Source: Takakia lepidozioides (taxonomy: Eukaryota; Streptophyta; Takakiopsida; Takakiales; Takakiaceae). Taken from it: a stretch of DNA of 60,000 nt. The DNA is taken from the NCBI GenBank assembly GCA_030704615.1, contig CM060733.1, forward strand, positions 59,274,001 through 59,334,000, written 5' to 3'. Shown one piece after another: positions 45,830 to 57,122 of the stretch (within the stretch, counting starts at the first letter, position 1; each line of letters starts with the position of its first letter). The notes under the pieces are model-generated. The model was not told the origin of the DNA. It saw only the letters and a program-made list of their open reading frames with translations, and did no database searches. A program made the translations under genes and the position numbers.

Positions 45830-45967
45830 CACCAGGGGGCAACAAAGGAAAGAAAAGAAGGTGGGGGGGGGGGGGGGGGGGGAGTGACTGAGCTGCTGCT
45901 GCTGCTGCTCAGTCACTCCCCCCCCCCCCCCCACATTTTTTTTCTTTTTCTTTGTTGCCCCCTCTCT
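45830..45967. repeat. Foldback palindrome, copy 1
   Basis: Inverted arms of about 60 bp: GGGGGCAACAAAG...A/G-rich...G-homopolymer...AGTGACTGAGC, a (gct)n loop, then GCTCAGTCACT...C-homopolymer...CTTTGTTGCCCCC. The same structure occurs at 57010-57122 with a different loop, and a half copy lies near 46718-46775. It looks like a small foldback mobile element, flanked here by AG-rich sequence. Confidence 0.85.
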
Positions 45968-45974
45968 TGGGGAA

Positions 45975-46720
45975 ACAAAAGGGACAGATCCTACCTTTGT
46001 CAGGGGCTGACGTTGGTAGTAAGACTTACCTTCACATACAGAATTAATCCGGGTTTTCCAAATATCCTCTACAAATCTCTTCACACAAACATCAATCTGC
46101 TGTGTGTGAGATGCCCAAAAACTAGGCCTCAGAAGGGGCTGGGCTTTTGGCTCAGCCTCGACTTTTTCAAAGTTAGTAAATAGAGGTATATGCACAATTC
46201 CCTTGATAGATTTGAAGAGAACGCCTTTTTGGTGAGAGAACCCCGGACAGTGTATCAGAAAATGAGTACTGTCTTCAGATTGCCCACACAACGGGCAATT
46301 GCACTCTCCCTCTCCTCTCTGCTTCTGTTTGTTGTTCAAAGGTAGGCTTCCTGCCCTGAGTTTAAATTTCAGTCTAGTGCCGAGAGTGGGTAGACCCTTG
46401 AGGTCATCCAAGATGTCCTCCCCCATGTCACTGACTGGAAACAAGTTCAGGGAAGTTTTTTGCCTAACTTCATTTTTATCTGATAATCTCATGGCAACAG
46501 ACATGGTTGGACACTACAGCCTCTAAGTCAGATTTATCCAGCAGGGTGAAGACTTGCGGTTCCAGGTCCAGGTCCTTGAGAATCTCTTCTACTGTCTTCT
46601 GCCAGGACTTAGCCTGTTTGACAGGTCGGTGGGCGGTCCTGTTTCCAAGATATAGAGTCGATTAACTTAGGATATCTGGTGTTGGACATATGCTACAGCT
46701 GACCCCACCATCTAACATCC
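45975..46720 (-). pseudogene. LINE 3'-end fragment b
   Basis: Encodes LPTLGTRLKFKLRAGSLPL and the zinc motif CNCPLCGQSEDSTHFLIHCPG, typical of the C-terminal Cys/His region of L1-like LINE ORF2, then KGIVHIPLFTNFEKV. It is closely similar to fragment c at 48170-48735. Truncated at the 5' side, as is usual for LINE copies. Confidence 0.75.
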
Positions 46721-46739
46721 CCCCCCCCCAACCCATTTT

Positions 46740-48120
46740 TTTTCATTGTTGCCCCCTCTCTCCCTCTGTCTCCCTCTCTACTGGGAATTGGCAGTTTGCT
46801 ATCAGTGTTGAATTTTTGTTTTCTCATCCTCTATCAGGCTTTTTCATCAATACCGGATGAGCCACCATGATGGACACTGAATTACCTCTAGGATGGTTCT
46901 TTTGGCCTTTTCATTCCTCCTTTATTGACTCTCATCCATACCGGATGAATCACCATGGAAGAAAATAATTACCTCTATGGAGGTTGCCAACACCCATGCT
47001 GGACGAGCGCCTTGGGGGGGCGCGAAGACGGCGCCTTGTCTCTCTTGTAGCGGGAAACACCGCTATGAATGCAGTGGCATCTTCCCTCCTCTGGGTTTTT
47101 TTGTGCTTAGCAAGGGTGCTTATGATGGGAAGTTCTCTCCCTCCTTTCTAGTGCCTTGTGATTGTGCCTGCTTTGCTTCATTGCTTATGTGCTTTGTGGA
47201 GGCGGCTTGTTGCGGGTGGTGATGGCGCATAACCCTCTTCCCCAATCGCTTAAGGTGCCTTTGGAGTTTAGGGATTCTCATGTTCTTATCTCTTTCTCTT
47301 GCTTTTGAGTTTCTTAGTTGACATCGATGATAAGTGTGAGGGTCTGTGATTCACCTGGGGTTCCACAATCCTCACTAACCTATTGGTTTTTGTGGGGGCT
47401 TGTGATGGGACCAGGTGAGGATCCTCACCTACTTTGAAGTTTCTTGAGCATGCAGATTTGGGATATGGGCTGAGGAGACCTATCGGTTTGTGTGCTGTGA
47501 GGTGGCTGCTGCCTGCAGCCCCGATTTCATTCTGACTGCCCCTGGCTTGACATGCTACAGTCTGCGTTCTGGCCTTTGTCGTTCTGCCGCCGATGCACAG
47601 CTCGGCCTGACTGGCCTGTTTCCCGAGGCTTGCATACAAACCATACCCTACCTTTTGATCTTTGACAGCAAAGCCTGTGGATTATTAAGCTAGGTTGTAA
47701 GTTCTTTTGGCCAAAGAGGATCTGGTTTTGGGTGGTATGTTTTTGGCGGTTTTGGGTATCTATTGACCTGGTGGCCTTGAAGTTTAAGGCGGCAGCCTGG
47801 TAGGGTATTGCCCTGCTCCTTTTCAGGCCTGCTTCTGATGTGTACTGGATCATAGTAAGGTGTTCTTTGCATGTCTTAGCATGGAACTCTTGAAGGATGA
47901 GGATGGTAAGCTGCAATGGGATCCTACCTATAGTTTTGGATCTGTCATGACATCAGGCCTATGACCTGCAATCTGGTTTTTTATATACAAAAGAGGCTGG
48001 ATCTCGGCTGTTCATGCTGCTTGTTGGTACAAGTCTTGAACCTGCAATTTGACAGGCTGCATCACAAAAATAAACAAACCACAAGGGAGAGAGGGTGTAG
48101 AAAAAGTTAAAATGATTGTA
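46740..48120. other. Spacer, no gene supported
   Basis: 46851-46900 and 46936-46985 form an ~85-bp direct repeat ('ataccggatga ... caccatg ... aattacctct'). Open frames on both strands between 47286 and 47916 lack any recognisable domain. Confidence 0.4.
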
Positions 48121-48174
48121 CTCATAAGACGTTGTTTGCCGTAGCCTTGTGGCCATTGACCCCGCGCCCAGTTT
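48121..48174 (-). repeat. Short interspersed repeat, inverted copy of 25027-25079
   Basis: Reverse complement of 'gcgcggggtcaatggccacaaggctacg' with the following 'cttatgagtac'. Two copies 23 kb apart in unrelated contexts. Confidence 0.75.
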
Positions 48175-48790
48175 GAGCGGAAACAAAAGGGACAGAACCT
48201 GCCTCTGTCAGGGGCTGACGTTGGTAGTAAGACTTACCTTCATATATAGAAATCCAGATATCCTGTAGAAATCCCTTCACACAAGCATCAATCTGCTGTG
48301 TGTGATTTGCCCAATAACTAGGCCTCGGGAAGGCTTGGGCTTTTGGCTCAGCCTTGAGACTTTTAAAGTTGGTAAACAAAGGTACAGGCACAATTCCCTT
48401 GGTAGATTTGAAGAGAACGTCTCTTTGGTGAGAGAACCCTGGATAGTGTTTCAGAAAATGAGTATTGTCTTCAGATTGCCCACACAACGGGCAATTGCAC
48501 TCTCCCTTTCCTCTTTGCTTCTGTTTGTTGTTCAAAGGTAGGCTTCCTGCCCTGAGTTTAAATTTCAGCCTAGTGCCGAGAGTGGGTAGACCCTTGAGGT
48601 CATCCAAGATGTCCTCCCCCATGTCACTGACTGGAAACAAGTTCAGGGAAGTTTTCTGCCTAACTTCATTTTCATCAGACAATCTCATGGCAATAGACAT
48701 GGCTTTGGACACTACAACCTCTAAGTCAGATTTATCAACCCATATTGCAGATCCGTACTCCAAGGTAGGTCTAATAATGCGACAAAGCAT
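48175..48790 (-). pseudogene. LINE 3'-end fragment c (RT thumb and zinc motif)
   Basis: MLCRIIRPTLEYGSAIWV is the typical end of a LINE reverse transcriptase (RPxLEYGSxxW). DLEVVVSKAMSIAMRLSDE and CNCPLCGQSEDNTHFLKHYPG follow; the zinc motif has Tyr for the last Cys. The longest of the three fragments. The palm/YxDD part is missing, so it is 5'-truncated. Confidence 0.8.
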
Positions 48791-48833
48791 GGTTTTCTTA
48801 ACCTCAGAGTTGACCCCTCTGCAGAAAAAGTTT

Positions 48834-49279
48834 AAAAGAGAGAGGGAGAGGGAAGATATTCACGTCATGTCAAGACATGGACAGGACCCATAAGGGTTAT
48901 TGTCAATTAAAGACATAAACAGCCATGGATAGGGCACTATCTCACATTTCCAGTCTTGTCAAATCATCCCAAAAGACACCACCCAATCATCCAAGACAAA
49001 ACAAGGTGGGAGGGCGGGGTTTGTTCTTGTGTGGGACAAGATAAGATATTGTTGTCCCTGTGCAGGCTGCAAGGCCTCTTGGTTCAGCCTGTACACATAC
49101 CAGCAGCTTACCATTTCAGCCATTAATTATGGCAGGTCATGCATTAGCGAAGGCATAAGGACCAGCCTGCAGTTTGTCAGAATCTCAGTATGCCACCAAG
49201 CAGTCCAACTTGAGCAAGATGAAATAGATTCCATTCACCCCGAGATATGTGATCATACAAGGTATCAAGGGCAACAAAA
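48834..49279 (-). repeat. Diverged partial copy of the Penelope-like terminal repeat
   Basis: 'agatattcacgtcatgtcaagacatggacagg' and a later 'aaggtgggagggcggggt' parallel the start of the 1.75-kb repeat beginning at 49280 (agatatacatgtcatg...; cagggcgggagggtggg). Clearly older than the two good copies. It abuts the left copy directly. Confidence 0.65.
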
Positions 49280-51028
49280 AAGAGAGGGAAGATATACATG
49301 TCATGTCAAGACATGGACAAGACCGCTAAGGTCATTGTCATTGAAAGACAAAACAGCCCTTTACAGGGCACCATCTAACATTCTCTTTCATGTTTACAAT
49401 CTCATTTGAATACCCAATTACATTTCAGGGTCTCTGAAAAAACAGGGCGGGAGGGTGGGATTCCAGGTCATTCATATCATGAAAGCACCATAGTACACAT
49501 CATTGTCTCAAGAATCCATTATAAACTCATTTCAAAAACCAGATTGCAGGTTTGGTTTGAAGATGATGTTTTAGAACCAAGATATAAGCAAGATTCTTAA
49601 AAAGGAAGAAGAAACATCAATGTAGAGCCCCTTTAAGCAGGTATAGGCCTAAAATGGTATTTTAAGGCCACATAAAGTAGTTCTGCCAAGGTGAAAGAGC
49701 AGCTCAGAAACCCCAGTTTGTTATCAAGCCATGAAACCAAAATGATATGAGGGCCTTGAAGAATGTGTGTTATCTATCAAAGCCTATCCTTTTGATCCAT
49801 CAGAGTCATACCAAGAGTTCTCATTTGCCAAGTATCAAGGCAGTCAGAGTAATAACTGTTTTTTTGTATCCTTGTATCCTTCATAGCTAAACTCCTACAC
49901 ATGCAAATGTGGTTATAAAAAACCATAAACAGGGGTAAGGAGAGAAGCAGATCCTCATTGGAGCAATCTTGGCGCAGGTCTGAAGTGGCATGGTGGTAGT
50001 TCGAAACATCAGATGGCATCAGCAGCTTAGGCAGCAGCAGTATCCACACTTGCAAGAACAGGAACTGCAAGCTTCAAGAAATCAAGACAAGTGAAGACCC
50101 TCACCTGTGCCCGTCCCAAAAACCACCACATAGCGATGTGTGTTAGTGAGGATGCAGCAGGTAAGTGGCAAGTCTTCACAGTTGCTATCCATGTCAGTGT
50201 TGAATTCTAAAGCAAGTACAGATCACAATTCAAGCAATGATAAACTCAAAAAAAACCTTGAGTGTTTGTGGTATGCATTGGGCCATGGCGTCCAACAGAT
50301 TGTCTCCAATAGAACGCAGTCAGAGTAGAAGCGTTCACAGCTAGAGAGTGGCTCATACACAAAGAGAGAGCAACAAGTAATCTGTAGATAAATAGGGATA
50401 GAGTACTTCCCAACAAGGAGTAAAAGCGCCGCTGCAAAATAAAGAACCATGAGTTCCTGATCAGAGCAATCACGGCTTTGTCGTCTGCCATAGAAGAATC
50501 TGTTTAACCACCACTGCGCATCCCAAGAGCCAGCAATCACGAGTACCATGTAGCAGCAGGGGAGCAGGTTTATACGGCGCATCATCAAAGTTCACTGAAG
50601 CACGAGTTCAGTGCTTGAAGTGTGTCGGCCTGCTTAGGGCAAAACTGCCCGATTTTTCATCCAGGATGGATGAAATATCACATTTTACCAAGATAGGCAT
50701 TTTGTCACTGGATGACATCCCATAGAGATGTATCTTTTAGGGTTATGGTATAGGTTTAGGTTTAATAACTACCATCATTTATGATGGTAGTTTTATTATT
50801 CTCTTGGATTTTATAATAGGTAACCATTATTTATGTAGATCATCCAGTTTAGATGAAAAAATAGATGGTAACTCTAGCTTTCTGTATATCAAGTTTCATC
50901 ATCCAATAATAAAATAAAATCATCCAGATTTGGATGAAAAAGGTAGGGATGAAAAACTAAATAACCTCAAAAGGATAAGGCCAGATGAAATCCAAAGATT
51001 TATAGAGGGAGAGGGAGAGAGGGAGAGA
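49280..51028 (-). repeat. Penelope-like element, left (3') direct terminal repeat
   Basis: About 1749 bp, nearly identical to 55261-57010 in the same orientation; I noted only scattered single-base differences and a 1-bp indel near 50940. It contains 'catccaggatggatga' and 'ctaccatcatttatgatggtag' inverted stems. Short open frames inside are repeated in both copies but resemble no protein. Long direct pseudo-LTRs are a known feature of Penelope-like elements. Confidence 0.92.
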
Positions 51029-51316
51029 GAGGGACCCACCAGCCAAACCCCTGGCATGGCAGAACCTTACGGAGTAAGTGTGGTATGCACTCACCCCGTA
51101 AGGGAGTGCATACCAGACCTCTTCTCATAAGGTTTTCTCTCTTCCATGTAGTTCTATCCTCAGATAATATTTATCCAAAGGAGTAGAATCCTACATCCTC
51201 ACTTCCTCGGATCAAGAATGAAATGATGGCATAAAATGTATCATAGCAACACTAGTATAGTATCACTTAGAAAAGAATGTAGAGTTCAATGGTATAACTT
51301 AGCTCTGTATAGGTTT
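51029..51316. other. Spacer between RT gene and left repeat
   Basis: Contains 'accttacggagtaagtgtggtatgc' paired with 'gcactcaccccgtaagg' (51062-51107), a possible stem near the 3' end of the transcript. No gene. Confidence 0.4.
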
Positions 51317-53795
51317 TTAGAAAGTACCTTTCAGTTTCTCAATAAGCTCTTGTACAGGGAAGAGCAGGCCAGGGAATGAACCACGTTCAAGGAATTTTGT
51401 CAAGATACGAGCAAGTTTTCTGGTCTTGAAACCATTCCTCCCAAGAGTGTTAATCAGAATGCTACACTCCTTCCCAGCCAAATCAGCATTGCTGGAAATG
51501 TATAGAATAGGCATAGCTTGTGAAATCACAATGTTGTAAGATTGATTCACAGGCCTATTGGATAAGAACTGGATATATTGAGTGTAAGAGAAAGGAAGAA
51601 GTCTTCTCTTGTCATATTTCTGGAAATGGAACTCACCTGTGTCACAGTTTGAGACTGTAATCTGAATATTCATGAAACAAGCTTCCAACCCCACGTATTG
51701 GGAATCGTTTTTAGTGCGTAGTAGCTCAGGTTGGATCTCCACTACATTGAGTGGGTAGATCCACCAAGGGTTGTTGCTGCTCTTGTCTGCCCGTGGGTCC
51801 AGGAATAGCATTGCATCACCCACATTTAGCCAGCATATATCATCAATGTATCTGAAGGCAGATTTAAACATCGGCATAAGCTGGAATTGTCCTAAAGCTG
51901 CAAGCCTTAAGATGAATTTGATTTCATAAGAAAGGAAGTACATGTTGCACCATAATGGTGAGCATGAAAAACCCATAGGTATTCCAGAAATCTGATGCCA
52001 CACACGGTCCCCTAAGGCAACAAAACAGTGTGACATAAGCCATTTGTGGAGCATAAGTAGTTTGCCTTCAGAAAGTTCAATCTAGGTACCTGATTTTGGG
52101 GAAGACGTGCCCCATCTACTTTTTCCGAAAGTATCGTTGTTGGCTGGAATCCATAGATTATGACGTGCTCGGGGGTGAGACCGATGGTGTTGCTGGAATG
52201 CAATCTTCACCACGTATTCAATGGCGTCCCCTAAGTTATCCTGTCCTGTCAAAGGTATGTTCTCATAGCATTGTGTAATGTCAGCAACAAAGATGTTATG
52301 GACTTTTTCAGGCAGGTTTAGTGTAAAGTCAGTGATGGAATCAATAATCCAATACATAGCAGTAGATACTTTGAAAAATTGCTCATAAAGTATCCAGCCT
52401 TGTCTTGGCCCATTCTTTTACCAGTGGTAGAAGATCCATGGTAGCCCTTGTAAGAAGGCTAGCAAGTTCACTGAAAACACATTTATGGGCATTGGTAATC
52501 CATCTGTATTTTTTCTTATGTAGCTTGTAGATTCCCATAATGTAAGGTAATCTACAGGATGGAGCAGGTATCTCCGGAATCAGACTCTGTATTTCCACGG
52601 AAATGTTTCCTAGAACAAGGTCAGGTGGCAGCCATACCTCAGCTTGCTTGCATGGTGTAAAGTCTTTACCCATCAGTCTGTGGAAGGCTTGAGTTCTTAT
52701 GTGCTTCACACACATAAAACATACGTTGTTGTTAGCCTTGTCAAGACCAGAAAAATACAGGTGATTGAGAAGCCATGAAAGTTCATCTTTTGCCTCTTTT
52801 ACAGTAAGAGGATTGCGCTCATGGTGAGTGAAGTCGTATCTTCCTCTGCCAGCTTTTTGTTTCAATCTATCCCAGCATGTGTTTTTTACCCATTGGCTGC
52901 AGGATGCTGCCCAAGATTCACATGGGTCTATATATAAAATTTCACAGGTTCTATGGAAAGCCAAAGACACTTGTTCAACAACGTCTTTCAGCAAAGTACG
53001 TTTGAGAGGGATGTGATTCATACCTAGGCTGAATAGTTCTTTCAGCCTTGCGTGTCTAATAATATTTAGGTCCATGGTACGTACGTGTTGCGTAGGTGTA
53101 GAACCAGATAGATGGAATTCTGTTTTTGTATCCGCATCCCGAAAATCATGAAACCTCTTGGCACTGTCACATAGACAATCTGGTGAATGAATCAGGTCTT
53201 GCATAAAGCAAAAATCACGAAAAACAGCGGCAGGCTGATAGTATTCAGAGCTGCTTTGTTTATGATATGTCCATCCAAAGATTATCTCATCGATGAGAAT
53301 AGCAAAGTCATTTTGTCCAAATTCCAAAAAAGCTTCTTTTATCAAGTTCCTAGGGTTTATCCACTCCATACCACGGTTTGGGTACAACATATGAATGAAT
53401 CCCAAGGGAGCAGGTTTTGCTACCTTTTTTATGAATTTCCTGCCATGGGCATGAGTTTCAATTTGTCTACAACCATCCTCAAGATCAAACAACGCATCTG
53501 CACATGCAAAGTAGAGGAACATACCAAAAATGAGATTTTTAAAGATCTGTCCATGATCCAAAATCTTGTTTGCGTATTGGGGAGAACTCGTCAGTGATAC
53601 GACGAGTCTTGTATGACTCCTGGCTGGCGATATTGATGGTGGTACTGGAATTAGCACCCGAACCCCCAAGTGATGACCGATTCGTTGCTCTTGAATTCTC
53701 AGAGGTGTTGGTAGAGTATTGCCCCCTGCCAGAGCGTCCTCCTCTTTGGTAGAGACCTCTTCCACGACCAGGGGTACCTCTGCCTCGAGTGGCAT
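51317..53795 (-). pseudogene. Penelope-like reverse transcriptase
   Basis: 53795-52383 (470 codons) has an N-terminal region, LDKANNNVCFMCVKHIRTQAF and MGIYKLHKKKYRWITNA, matching the DKAxNN and KLHK-R motifs ahead of the palm. A frameshift near 52390 leads to VFVADITQCYENIPL (motif A, Asp). After a single in-frame TAG at 52082-52084 comes QISGIPMGFSCSPLWCNMYFLSYE, then the catalytic FRYIDDICWLN, YPLNVVEIQPE, YVGLEACFMN, FQKYDKRRLLPF and FLSNRPVNQSYN. This order matches Penelope-like RTs of the widespread FRYIDD group. No GIY-YIG motif was found at either end. It overlaps the Gag-like ORF by about 257 nt in another frame. Confidence 0.82.
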
Positions 53796-55158
53796 TGTTC
53801 TTGCCTTGTTGAGGAGGCATCTGCCCCTCCATACGCTGCCGTTTGTAGCTGTTGAATTGTGGCCTGGGAAGGCTGTCTGAAAAAGACCCAGGTTTCACAA
53901 GTTTCTCAATGTATCTGGCCCCCTTGGATTCTCCTAACTTCCCAAGCAACTTGGCTTGGGGGTCAATTGAGAATTCACAAGCTGCTTCCATTATGAAGCC
54001 CCGGGTCATCTGGAAGGTAATTTGTGCAAGAACGGCAGATCTGGCAGCCCGCATGATCCATACTAGAAAGTTGTAGTACTTGGTTTGCACCGAAGGATAG
54101 GCATCATCAGGGAAGAACACAATCAGATTGTTCAGCATATACCATACCATATGGTCAAACCAAGCAACACTCCCAATGCAAGAAGAGGGTGCCCCTCCTT
54201 GTCCACAGTTACATCTTATGTAGGGACGATGCCAGTTGAAGAGTTGACTCTTGTGATTTTTGGATCTTGCCGAACCAGTCGGCAAGTCATTTTTGGTCCT
54301 CAGGGTAAGGTTCTCACCTTTGTCACAGAGCTTGTAGTAGAAGGTCCTTAGTGGCCATGCCACAGCAATAGGTTCCTTTTTTATTCTCTGAAAACCATCC
54401 TGTGCACACCTACTGCGTTCAGCAGGGGTTATGTTGCCCCATTTGACCCACATTTCAATAGAAATGGGTGCCAATAAATTGATATTAGCATGTGGGTGCC
54501 ACATCATGTGATCGTTATTGGCAACCTCTAATTCAACTGCACGGGGAGGCAACCAAGGGACAAATTGCAGATTTCCAGGAGTGGCACCTGCTGCCCTTTC
54601 TTGTTCCACTTGTGAGATTTCTACTTGTTCACAGAATTCTCTTACTGCCTCTTTTTCTTCATCGGGTAAAATCATGTGCCCAAGGATTGGGTGATTACTT
54701 ACAGAAGGGATGAAGTCTTTTTCAGATGTGTTTGTAGATTTCTGCGTGGAGACAGTCTGGTCATCTTCTGGGTTCGCCATTCTAAGAGCTGCCTCAATGG
54801 CTGATCCATTCTTTTCCCATTGTATCAGCTCCTCGGCATCATCTTCCAGTACCTCAATCATTTTAGTATTGAATTCCTGGAGCTTCTCCAGGTACCTGCC
54901 ATTCTTATTTGCCATGATGCCAAGTGCAATCCAATTTTCCAGAGCCAAAGTTTCAAGTAATAGCACGGGGTTTTCATCACCTGAATTTTCCACGGCCTCA
55001 GTATCCATCTTTTGCAGTGTAGCATGGAAGTCACTTGGTGTGACTTGTGCGAGGGTTGCCTGCACAGCAGGAATTGGAGGAGGTAGTGGGGACTGATACC
55101 CCAGGGCTATGAGGTCCTCATTCCAGCTAGGACCTCCTTTGGTGACTTTCTGTCAAAG
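53539..55158 (-). CDS. Gag-like RG-rich protein of the Penelope-like element
   Basis: An intact frame from about 55155 to 53539. The first ATG is near 55008 (MDTEAVENSGDEN), but upstream in-frame residues (WNEDLIALGYQSPLPPP) and a TTTGACAG acceptor-like site near 55155 suggest an upstream exon. The middle has many Trp and a CNCGQGGAPSSC stretch. The C-terminus is RGRGTPGRGRGLYQRGGRSGRGQ-like, an RNA-binding RG box. No family is recognised; position before RT and RG tail suggest a nucleocapsid role. The end overlaps the RT frame, hinting at frameshifting or reinitiation. Most Penelope-like elements I know have no such ORF. Confidence 0.6.
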
Positions 55159-55260
55159 CCCCCCGAGAACATTTGTTAATATAACAAAATGAGAAGGTGA
55201 CAAGGAGAAAGGTAAGGGTAGATGGTGTGTACAAAAACCACTAAGTACACTGATCAAATA

Positions 55261-57010
55261 AAGAGACGGAAGATATACATGTCATGTCAAGACATGGACA
55301 AGACCGCTAAGGTCATTGTCATTGAAAGACAAAACAGCCCTTTACAGGGCACCATCTAACATTCTCTTTCATGTTTACAATCTCATTTGAATACCCAATT
55401 ACATTTCAGGGTCTCTGAAAAAACAGGGCGAGAGGGTGGGATTCCAGGTCATTCATATCATGAAAGCACCATAGTACACATCATTGTCTCAAGAATCCAT
55501 TATAAACTCATTTCAAAAACCAGATTGCAGGTTTGGTTTGAAGATGATGTTTTAGAACCAAGATATAAGCGAGATTCTTAAAAAGGAAGAAGAAACATCA
55601 GTGTAGAGCCCCTTTAAGCAGGTATAGGCCTAAAATGGTATTTTAAGGCCACATAAAGTAGTTCTGCCAAGGTGAAAGAGCAGCTCAGAAACCCCAGTTT
55701 GTTATCAAGCCATGAAACCAAAATGATATGAGGGCCTTGAAGAATGTGTGTTATCTATCAAAGCCTATCCTTTTGATCCATCAGAGTCATACCAAGAGTT
55801 CTCATTTGCCAAGTATCAAGGCAGTCAGAGTAATAACTGTTTTTTTGTATCCTTGTATCCTTCATAGCTAAACTCCTACACATGCAAATGTGGTTGTAAA
55901 AAACCATAAACAGGGGTAAGGAGAGAAGCAGATCCTCATTGGAGCAATCTTGGCGCAGGTCTGAAGTGGCATGGTGGTAGTTCGAAACATCAGATGGCAT
56001 CAGCAGCTTAGGCAGCAGCAGTATCCACACTTGCAAGAACAGGAACTGCAAGCTTCAAGAAATCAAGACAAGTGAAGACCCTCACCTGTGCCCGTCCCAA
56101 AAACCACCACATAGCGATGTGTGTTAGTGAGGATGCAGCAGGTAAGTGGCAAGTCTTCACAGTTGCTATCCATGTCAGTGTTGAATTCTAAAGCAAGTAC
56201 AGATCAAAATTCAAGCAATGATAAACTCAAAAAAAACCTTGAGTGTTTGTGGTATGCCTTGGGCCATGGCGTCCAACAGATTGTCTCCAATAAAACGCAG
56301 TCAGAGTAGAAGCGTTCACAGCTAGAGAGTGGCTCATACACAAAGAGAGAGCAACAAGTAATCTGTAGATAAATAGGGATAGAGTACTTCCCAACAAGGA
56401 GTAAAAGCGCCGCTGCAAAATAAAGAACCATGAGTTCCTGATCAGAGCAATCACGGCTTTGTCGTCTGCCATAGAAGAATCTGTTTAACCACCACTGCGC
56501 ATCCCAAGAGCCAGCAATCACGAGTACCATGTAGCAGCAGGGGAGCAGGTTTATACGGCGCATCATCAAAGTTCACTGAAGCACGAGTTCAGTGCTTGAA
56601 GTGTGTCGGCCTGCTTAGGGCAAAACTGCCCGATTTTTCATCCAGGATGGATGAAATATCACATTTTACCAAGATAGGCATTTTGTCACTGGATGACATC
56701 CCATAGAGATGTATCTTTTAGGGTTATGGTATAGGTTTAGGTTTAATAACTACCATCATTTATGATGGTAGTTTTATTATTCTCTTGGATTTTATAATAG
56801 GTAACCATTATTTATGTAGATCATCCAGTTTAGATGAAAAAATAGATGGTAACTCTAGCTTTCTGTATATCAAGTTTCATCATCCAATAATAAAATAAAA
56901 TCATCCAGATTTGGATGAAAAAAGGTAGGGATGAAAAACTAAATAACCTCAAAAGGATAAGGCCAGATGAAATCCAAAGATTTATAGAGGGAGAGGGAGA
57001 GAGGGAGAGA
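55261..57010 (-). repeat. Penelope-like element, right (5') direct terminal repeat
   Basis: Near-identical copy of 49280-51028. On the element strand it lies upstream of the genes and so should hold the promoter. The foldback copy 2 begins exactly where it ends. Confidence 0.92.
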
Positions 57011-57122
57011 TCAGGAAACAAAAAAAGAAAATGGGGGGGGGGGGGGAGTGACTGAGCCCGTGGTGCTCAGTCACTCCCCCCCCCCCCACCTTTTTCTTTT
57101 CTCTTTGTTGCCCCCTCTTGAG
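57010..57122. repeat. Foldback palindrome, copy 2
   Basis: G tract, AGTGACTGAGC, loop ccgtggt, GCTCAGTCACT, C tract, then CTTTGTTGCCCCCTC. The arms match copy 1 at 45830-45967; the loop differs. Confidence 0.85.

Larger units (their letters stand above)
49280..57010 (-). mobile_element. Penelope-like retroelement with long direct repeats and a Gag-like ORF
   Basis: A 7.7-kb unit: 1.75-kb direct repeats enclose two overlapping minus-strand genes, an RG-rich Gag-like ORF and a reverse transcriptase. The RT resembles the Penelope-like families with a KLHK motif, DKAxNN, GIPMG and FRYIDD. Near-identity of the repeats implies recent insertion. No GIY-YIG endonuclease, DDE integrase or tyrosine recombinase was seen, so how it integrates is unclear. 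Confidence 0.8.

Noticed and set aside
45709-45891. Arg/Glu repeat protein
   Set aside because: It is a translated AG microsatellite.
47286-47916. Minus-strand frames between the LINE fragments
   Set aside because: No domain, no splice logic, and overlapping frames on both strands. Insufficient evidence.
49777-50588. Open frames inside the 1.75-kb direct repeats
   Set aside because: They are duplicated only because the repeat is duplicated. No domain was recognised and the region is expected to be regulatory.
49280-57010. Hammerhead ribozyme in the Penelope-like terminal repeats
   Set aside because: I looked for CUGANGA followed by GAAA with suitable stems on both strands and found no convincing core. 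A covariance-model search would decide.
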